Shown: piece by piece, positions 58,819 to 64,000 of the stretch
Layout of the letters: each line of letters starts with the position of its first letter
Numbering within the stretch: the first letter of the stretch is position 1
Notes under the pieces: model-generated
Database searches by the model: none
The model's input: only the letters and a program-made list of their open reading frames with translations
Told to the model about the DNA's origin: nothing
Position numbers and translations under genes: made by a program
NCBI GenBank assembly: GCA_037833965.1
Contig: AP031353.1
Span: forward strand, 10,356,501 to 10,420,500
Source: Marchantia polymorpha subsp. ruderalis
Taxonomy: Eukaryota; Streptophyta; Marchantiopsida; Marchantiales; Marchantiaceae
DNA length: 64,000 nucleotides
Reading direction: 5' to 3'

Positions 58819-61659
58819 CAATTAACTGTGGGACTGGGAAGGAGTGAGACGAGTCACACCGAGGGCATTGTCGACCCTAGTGACTGTCACGAAGTACAAC
58901 TCAGTCCCGACAAGTGCTTGAAGGTATCAAGCGCAGTGAGAGGAGACGAGCTAAGGAAAGTACAGGCATTCCTTAGCCATTATGTCGACGTCTTCGCCTG
59001 GAGGATCGAAGACATGAAGGGGATACCTGCACGGTATGGGGAACACCGTATCGATTTACTGGACGACTCAGTACCCATACGACAGCGCCAGTATCGCCTC
59101 AACCCAAAATACTCCTTGCTAGTTAAAGAGGAGATAGATAAGTACTTGAGCGCTGGTATTATTTACCCTGTGCTCAGCAGTGAGTGGGTGTCGCCGATTG
59201 TTATCGTACCCAAGAAGTTGACGGGTAAGATACGAGTGTGTCAGGATTTCCGGAAGTTGAATGCAGCAACACGCAAGGATCATCACCCGTTACCATTCAC
59301 GGATACCATTCTGGACCATGTCGCAGGACATGAATGTTATAGCTTCCTGGATGGGTTCTCAGGTTACAATCAGGTGTCTATCCGTGAACAGGACAAGGAT
59401 AAAACTACGTTCACAACCGACTGGGGAACTTACGCATACCACAAGATGCCCTTCGGTCTGTGCAACGCGCCTGCCACCTTTCAACGGATGATGACCAATA
59501 TCTTTCAGGAACAACTGAGGAAGTTCCTGGAAATATTCATAGATGACTTCTGTGTCTTTGGGAAACGGTCTGAACACCTAAGTCACTTGAAGCAGACCTT
59601 CGATAAATGTAGAGAGAGCAGTTTATCACTGCATCCCGAGAAGTGCTTTTTCTTTATGACTAGTGGGATCTTGTTGGGTCATCGGGTCTCGGCAGACGGC
59701 ATTGCGGTGGACGTCGAGAAGGTCAAGGTTATACTCGAGCTTGAGCCACCCACGAATCTAAGAGAGCTGCGAGCATTCCTGGGTCATGTGGGCTACTACC
59801 GAAGATTCATACACATGTATGCAATACTGGCGGCGGACCTGACCAAGTTGTTGAAGAAGGACGAGCCTTATGCTTGGGGTGCGAACCAGCAGTCAGCATT
59901 TGAGGCTCTGAAAGCGAAACTCACGACTGCTCCCGTACTAAGGAGCCCAGACTGGAATCGACCATTCCATGTTTACGTTGACACCTCGGCATTCGCCATC
60001 GGTGTAGTACTGAGTCAAAAGGATGACAACAAAAAAGACTACCCGATCTACTTCGCGAGCCGACAGTTGTCTCTAGCAGAGCGGAAGTACACCACGACGG
60101 AGAGAGAAGCGTTGGGGATGGTGTACTCCTGTAAAAAGTTCCGTCACTACCTAATCTGCTACGAGTTTGTGTTCCATGTGGACCACTACGCATTGCAACA
60201 CCTAGTCAAGAAAGCCGACCTATCCGGTCGGATCGCCAGGTGGGTGTTGTTACTACAAGAGTTCACCTACACAGTCCAGACCAGAAAAGGGGTGCACCAC
60301 GAAAATGCGGATTACTTGTCCCGATTATGGACACAGCCGACAGAGGAGGAATTGATGGACGATTTTCCAGATGAAGAGTTATTTCAGTTGTCTGCAGGAC
60401 ATGAGTCCCGCTATGCCGACCTGTATCGATATCTGCTAACCCTCCAGTGTCCCGAAGGCATGGATTTGGAACAGCGAACTGTCTTTATTCATAAGGCAGG
60501 TCCGTACCAACTCCAGCAGGGGGTTTTGTTCAAGAAGATGGCAGATGAGCGCTTATCCAGATGCCTGGAGGAATCAGAGGTACCAAGAATAGTGAGTGCG
60601 ATGCATACAGAGGAGGCGGGTGGACACTATGCCACCAGGAACACGGTCACAAAAATCCTAAATGCGGGGTATTGGTGGCCGACCATGTTTAAGGATGTTC
60701 TCGATTACATCCGCAAGTGCGACAGTTGCCAGAGGACGGGGAGACCGACGCCTACAACACGCTGGCCCCTGACTCCCATCATGCCTCTAGCACCTTTCGA
60801 AAAATGGGGTATTGACTTTGTAGGGCCGATCCAACCAGTGACTAGAAGTACACGAAGGCGCTACATTCTGGTAGCAACGGACTACGCCACCAAAATGGTA
60901 GAGGCCAGGGCCACTAGAAGGGATGATGCTGCCACAGTGGCAGCATTCTTGTTTGAGTCGATCATCACACGCTACGGATGTCCCTTAGAGCTAGTCAGCG
61001 ACCGGGGCACGCATTTTCTGAATGAGATCATCGAAGATCTGACACGGTATTTCCACATCAAGCACCGGAAGACTACTCCATACAATCCCAAGGCAAATGG
61101 ACTGACGGAGAAGTCCAATGGTCTGCTGTGTAAAATACTACTCAAGGTCACGGTGAATCACGCTCATGACTGGGATACGAAGCTAGCAGCCGCTCTATGG
61201 GCGTACCGCACAGCTGAGAAGATCACGACCAAACAGACACCATACTTTCTGGTGTATGGGCAACACCCGATCCTCCCGATCGAATTTGAAGTACCCACCC
61301 AACGAACGTTGGATTTGCAGAGGATGGGCGCAGAGGAGAGTCAGCTCTACAGGTTACAGGAGGTCACGCTGCTGGATGAGAGGAGACGAGACGCCGAAGA
61401 TCGCACCAGGAAAATCCAGCTCCGCCGAAAGGAGAGATACGATAAAAAGATCAAACCGGTACTACTGCAGGCGGGTGATTTGGCATTGCTCTACGACAGC
61501 AGGCATGCCAGATTCCCAGGCAAACTGCACCTAAGATGGATGGGACCTTACAGGGTTGTCGAAGTCTTCCCGAATGGATCCATCCAACTTGCGGACCTGG
61601 CCGGCGATTTGTTAGGCACCCGAGTGAACGGGTGGCGGTTGAAGAAATACCACATGTGA
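58819..61659 (+). CDS. pol: Pol region: RT, RNase H, integrase (element E')
   Basis: Same translation as 35485-38325; the one difference noticed (60915 T versus 37581 C) is silent. All active-site residues are present. Here the upstream gag is open, so a single readthrough event would give the full polyprotein. Confidence 0.92.
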   Translation, partial: QLTVGLGRSETSHTEGIVDPSDCHEVQLSPDKCLKVSSAVRGDELRKVQAFLSHYVDVFAWRIEDMKGIPARYGEHRIDLLDDSVPIRQRQYRLNPKYSLLVKEEIDKYLSAGIIYPVLSSEWVSPIVIVPKKLTGKIRVCQDFRKLNAATRKDHHPLPFTDTILDHVAGHECYSFLDGFSGYNQVSIREQDKDKTTFTTDWGTYAYHKMPFGLCNAPATFQRMMTNIFQEQLRKFLEIFIDDFCVFGKRSEHLSHLKQTFDKCRESSLSLHPEKCFFFMTSGILLGHRVSADGIAVDVEKVKVILELEPPTNLRELRAFLGHVGYYRRFIHMYAILAADLTKLLKKDEPYAWGANQQSAFEALKAKLTTAPVLRSPDWNRPFHVYVDTSAFAIGVVLSQKDDNKKDYPIYFASRQLSLAERKYTTTEREALGMVYSCKKFRHYLICYEFVFHVDHYALQHLVKKADLSGRIARWVLLLQEFTYTVQTRKGVHHENADYLSRLWTQPTEEELMDDFPDEELFQLSAGHESRYADLYRYLLTLQCPEGMDLEQRTVFIHKAGPYQLQQGVLFKKMADERLSRCLEESEVPRIVSAMHTEEAGGHYATRNTVTKILNAGYWWPTMFKDVLDYIRKCDSCQRTGRPTPTTRWPLTPIMPLAPFEKWGIDFVGPIQPVTRSTRRRYILVATDYATKMVEARATRRDDAATVAAFLFESIITRYGCPLELVSDRGTHFLNEIIEDLTRYFHIKHRKTTPYNPKANGLTEKSNGLLCKILLKVTVNHAHDWDTKLAAALWAYRTAEKITTKQTPYFLVYGQHPILPIEFEVPTQRTLDLQRMGAEESQLYRLQEVTLLDERRRDAEDRTRKIQLRRKERYDKKIKPVLLQAGDLALLYDSRHARFPGKLHLRWMGPYRVVEVFPNGSIQLADLAGDLLGTRVNGWRLKKYHM

Positions 61660-61683
61660 GTGTTCGCGTGGGCGCTCACAATT

Positions 61684-61696
61684 GAGGAGGGGGGCA
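61684..61696 (+). promoter_or_regulatory. Polypurine tract (E')
   Basis: GAGGAGGGGGGCA before TGTGGTACC at 61697. Confidence 0.85.
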
Positions 61697-64000
61697 TGTG
61701 GTACCCCACTTTTGGCAATTTTGAGGAAATTAAAACATTTTTGGAAAACTGTACCCTGGCAGCATTGTAAATAGCCTTCGGTACATCAAAACAGAGTGAA
61801 TCCGGAAGATCGCGGGGATTCTCGAGGGATCTTGTAGAATCTGGGATTTGGGGTGCAGCAGTAAGGACAGGCACCACCCTCCCTGCGAGCCCTGCAGTTA
61901 GGATCTCTACGGCGCAAGGCGCAAAACCCGCCTTCGGAGGTTGCGTCCGCGGCTGTAGGGAAACCCTCCATAGTTAGGTCAACCCTCGGGCGCCTTGACC
62001 AAGTTAGGGTCCCGTTGGAAAGAGCTCGACGCACTGATTCCAACGAGCCCAAGAACGCTTGGAACGGACGAGGACTTAGGGAGCTATCGCTATTGGAAGA
62101 AACGGAGGCGGTCGCCTACGGCGGAAGGAGTTCGCCACCGGCGCGAATTCCGCCTACGCGGAAGGGGGAATCAAGTTTTGTCCTATGCGCGGACGAAGGC
62201 GTTCGCCTGTGCACAGGCGAAGTAGGGTTAGGGAAGGCGCGAAGTCCGCCTACGCACAGGCGTTCGCCTGTGCACAGGCGCTTCGGCGTCGGCGGAAAAT
62301 CCGCCTTGGGCCCTAGAAATGCGCCTTGTGCGGTAGAAAGTGTACGGCGCCTTCCGCGCCAGCGCGGCGCCGCGTACGTCGGAAGAGCCGCCAGAGTAAT
62401 CAAATCGGTACGGACCATGCGGACGGGAAGGGTGGATGCGCTCTTGGACGGACGGAGTTGCGGCGGCGGAAGCGCCGACGGAGAGACAAGGAACGGACAG
62501 ACTGGACGGAGACGGCTGACCACGGTCAACGCCTTCCGCGCCAGCGCAGCGCCGCGGACGGAATTCGCCTGCGCACAGGCGAACGCCTGTGCACAGGAGG
62601 ATGAAGTTCCGCACCGGCGGAGAATCCGCCGAGGCTCCTGCCTGCGCACAGGCAGGAGTTGAAACTTTTGTCCGACATGCGGACACACGCGTCAAGGTAG
62701 AGGGAGATTGGCCGAGGGGCGGTACGAACAAGTGTACCGCGCAAGGCGGAAAACTCGCCTTCGGCGCTACGCCCCCATGTCCGCAGGGTAACACGCTCGC
62801 GGAGTTCAAATCCGCCAATTCGAGCGTGAGAGTTTAATCGACGACGGCGGAGCGTGAAGCCGCGCGTGAGAGCGAAGACCGTTCCAGCGTACAGCCGGCG
62901 CGGCCTTCAAGTGAGACGTTCTTCACGACCAAGAGCCGACCATGACCTTCGACCGGGCGGCGGAGAACGTCCCATTCTTGAATTCGCGATTCCAATCTCT
63001 TGTGCGCGCTGCGCGCATCCATCTGCTGGCTGCGGGACATTCTCGACGCCGTCGCACAGGAGATTTCTTGTTGGTTGAGGGAGAAGTGAGTGCGCGTGAT
63101 TTGGAATTGAGGGCGATTAGAGTTTGCCGAGAGAGAAAGAAGCGCGGGCAGTGCGGAAGTAGAATGAGCGGGCGAGCGAACCCCAGGAACGCAATGACGA
63201 GACCGAGCAGATTGCGGATGGTGCCACTTCGCCTACCGCAGAACGGGCTGCGCGCTTTTGAGGAGCGCTTAATAGCAAGAAAGCTCGATTTCTTGCTATG
63301 GGGATGGAATTACATCTGTGCGAATATGGTGCGCGAGTGGCTAGAGCCACAGGGACCACCCTCGCGCGGATTGCGTCCGCATGTTGACCGGTGGACAGTC
63401 CAAGATTGGGCGCAGGCGTTGGGAAGATGTGCTGGCATGCCAGGGCATCTCCTTTTCGACAGTGAGAGCATCAAGGTGACCAAGCAAGAAGAGGCGCAAT
63501 TTGTGGAGCTGTTCAAGACCGGGAGGTCTACCAAGAATGGGTACAGGACCCGTGATTACAAGGATCGATTTCGCCGGACTTTGTCCGCGGCGCTGATGCA
63601 ATTACTGCAGCCGCACCGCGCCTGCTACATCACATTGTGGCAGGTCTCTTTTGTGGAGTGCGTCATCGAGGGAACTCCAATTCACTGGGCGAGCATCCTG
63701 CACAGGGTGATGCGACAGCACGCGTTTGAGGAGAAGGGGGGAACTCTAAACCATCTTTCTCCTTTCCTCATCAATTTTTATCGACAGCGGAATTGTTTGA
63801 CAGCGGCGGAGCTTGAACATTTTCCGCCATTGTCCATCGACCATCCCGGGAAGTATGTGCGGGAGAACGAGGTCGACACTGATGCAGAGGAGTCACCGAC
63901 TTCTACCCCATCAAGACGGAGGGACGAAGGGAGACACACTCCTGCAGCACGAGTGCCGCGGAAGCGGCGATGGAGGGAAGAGTCCGAAGAGGAGCAGCAT
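61697..64000 (+). repeat. 3' LTR of element E', 5' portion (runs off window)
   Basis: TGTGGTACC start, non-coding U3 with the palindrome cluster (for example the perfect 12-mers near 62206 and 62266), then the LTR-ORF. Past 63809 it continues as in the complete LTRs, which shows what copy 1 lost at 40475. Confidence 0.85.
62942..64000 (+). CDS. LTR-ORF, N-terminal part (E' 3' LTR, cut by window end)
   Basis: ATG 62942, open to the window end (353 codons): the basic N-terminus, the conserved domain and the start of the acidic region. The domain matches that of C and E. It is probably complete beyond the window. Confidence 0.72.
   Translation, partial: MTFDRAAENVPFLNSRFQSLVRAARIHLLAAGHSRRRRTGDFLLVEGEVSARDLELRAIRVCRERKKRGQCGSRMSGRANPRNAMTRPSRLRMVPLRLPQNGLRAFEERLIARKLDFLLWGWNYICANMVREWLEPQGPPSRGLRPHVDRWTVQDWAQALGRCAGMPGHLLFDSESIKVTKQEEAQFVELFKTGRSTKNGYRTRDYKDRFRRTLSAALMQLLQPHRACYITLWQVSFVECVIEGTPIHWASILHRVMRQHAFEEKGGTLNHLSPFLINFYRQRNCLTAAELEHFPPLSIDHPGKYVRENEVDTDAEESPTSTPSRRRDEGRHTPAARVPRKRRWREESEEEQH

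Larger units (their letters stand above)
40490..63809 (+). repeat. 23.3-kb tandem duplication, copy 2
   Basis: Repeats 17156-40475 at an offset of 23,334 bp (pol remnant, C', D', E'). At 63810 the sequence continues as normal LTR-ORF, so the right end of this copy is the original, unbroken LTR and copy 1 carries the novel join. The three differences noticed are listed under copy 1. Confidence 0.9.
54574..64000 (+). mobile_element. Element E' (duplicate of E, with unbroken 3' LTR running off the window)
   Basis: Truncated 5' LTR (54574-55900), PBS (55923-55940), intact gag, pol, polypurine tract (61684-61696) and 3' LTR from 61697. Unlike E, its 3' LTR continues past the duplication breakpoint (63809/63810), and its gag has no premature stop. 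It has a core promoter (TATA 54926-54934) and open gag and pol, so within the window it is the best candidate in the right half for an expressible copy. Confidence 0.85.

Overview
The window looks like plant nuclear heterochromatin, most likely from a streptophyte. It consists of copies of one Ty3/gypsy (Metaviridae) LTR retrotransposon family in a single (+) orientation. The polymerase resembles the Tat/Athila (non-chromovirus) branch: GPY/F C-terminus, no chromodomain, a 'DYLSRL...FPDEELF' segment after RNase H, and a tRNA-Asp-type primer binding site. I cannot name the species; a seedless plant or charophyte is possible but not shown. I see no host gene, rRNA, tRNA or CRISPR.

The full-length unit has a very long LTR of about 5.41 kb (TGTGGTA...TATTACA), a PBS 22 bp downstream of the LTR, a 943-codon gag ORF that includes the protease, one in-frame TAG in a TMV-type readthrough context (TAG CAA TTA), a pol region (RT, RNase H, integrase, GPY/F) and a polypurine tract. 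The next LTR starts immediately after the tract. Each full LTR carries its own gene: a 1050-1051 codon ORF in U3 (called LTR-ORF here), ending 36 bp before the TATA box. Its N-terminal domain vaguely recalls plant transposon-associated domains, its middle is Pro/Arg/acidic, and its C-terminus is coiled coil. U3 also carries a perfect 12-bp palindrome (CCTGTGCACAGG) many times.

Layout: element A (1-14168, 5' LTR cut by the window edge) shares its 3' LTR with a second internal region, B (14169-17234), whose pol is cut after about 150 bp. The cut end is fused to the last bases of an LTR, PBS, gag, pol and full LTR of element C (17235-28450). C abuts a truncated LTR, D (28451-31239), which abuts a truncated LTR, E (31240-32566), leading into internal region E (gag, pol) and its 3' LTR (38363-40475). 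Both abutments lie exactly at an LTR 3' end, as expected if C inserted into D and D into E. The block 17156-40489 is then repeated in tandem (40490-63809; period 23,334 bp). I noticed only three substitutions between the two copies, and a 14-bp stutter marks the join. The last LTR runs off the window inside its LTR-ORF.

How the parts would work together: the TATA box in the 5' LTR drives an RNA with a leader of about 1 kb. Gag-protease is made by termination and Gag-Pro-Pol by readthrough. The LTR-ORF lies upstream of the promoter in the 5' LTR, so it could be expressed from the family's RNA only through the 3' U3, as with the sag gene of MMTV. Substitutions between copies in its N-terminal domain are nearly all synonymous, so I read it as a real gene and as the most interesting feature of the window.
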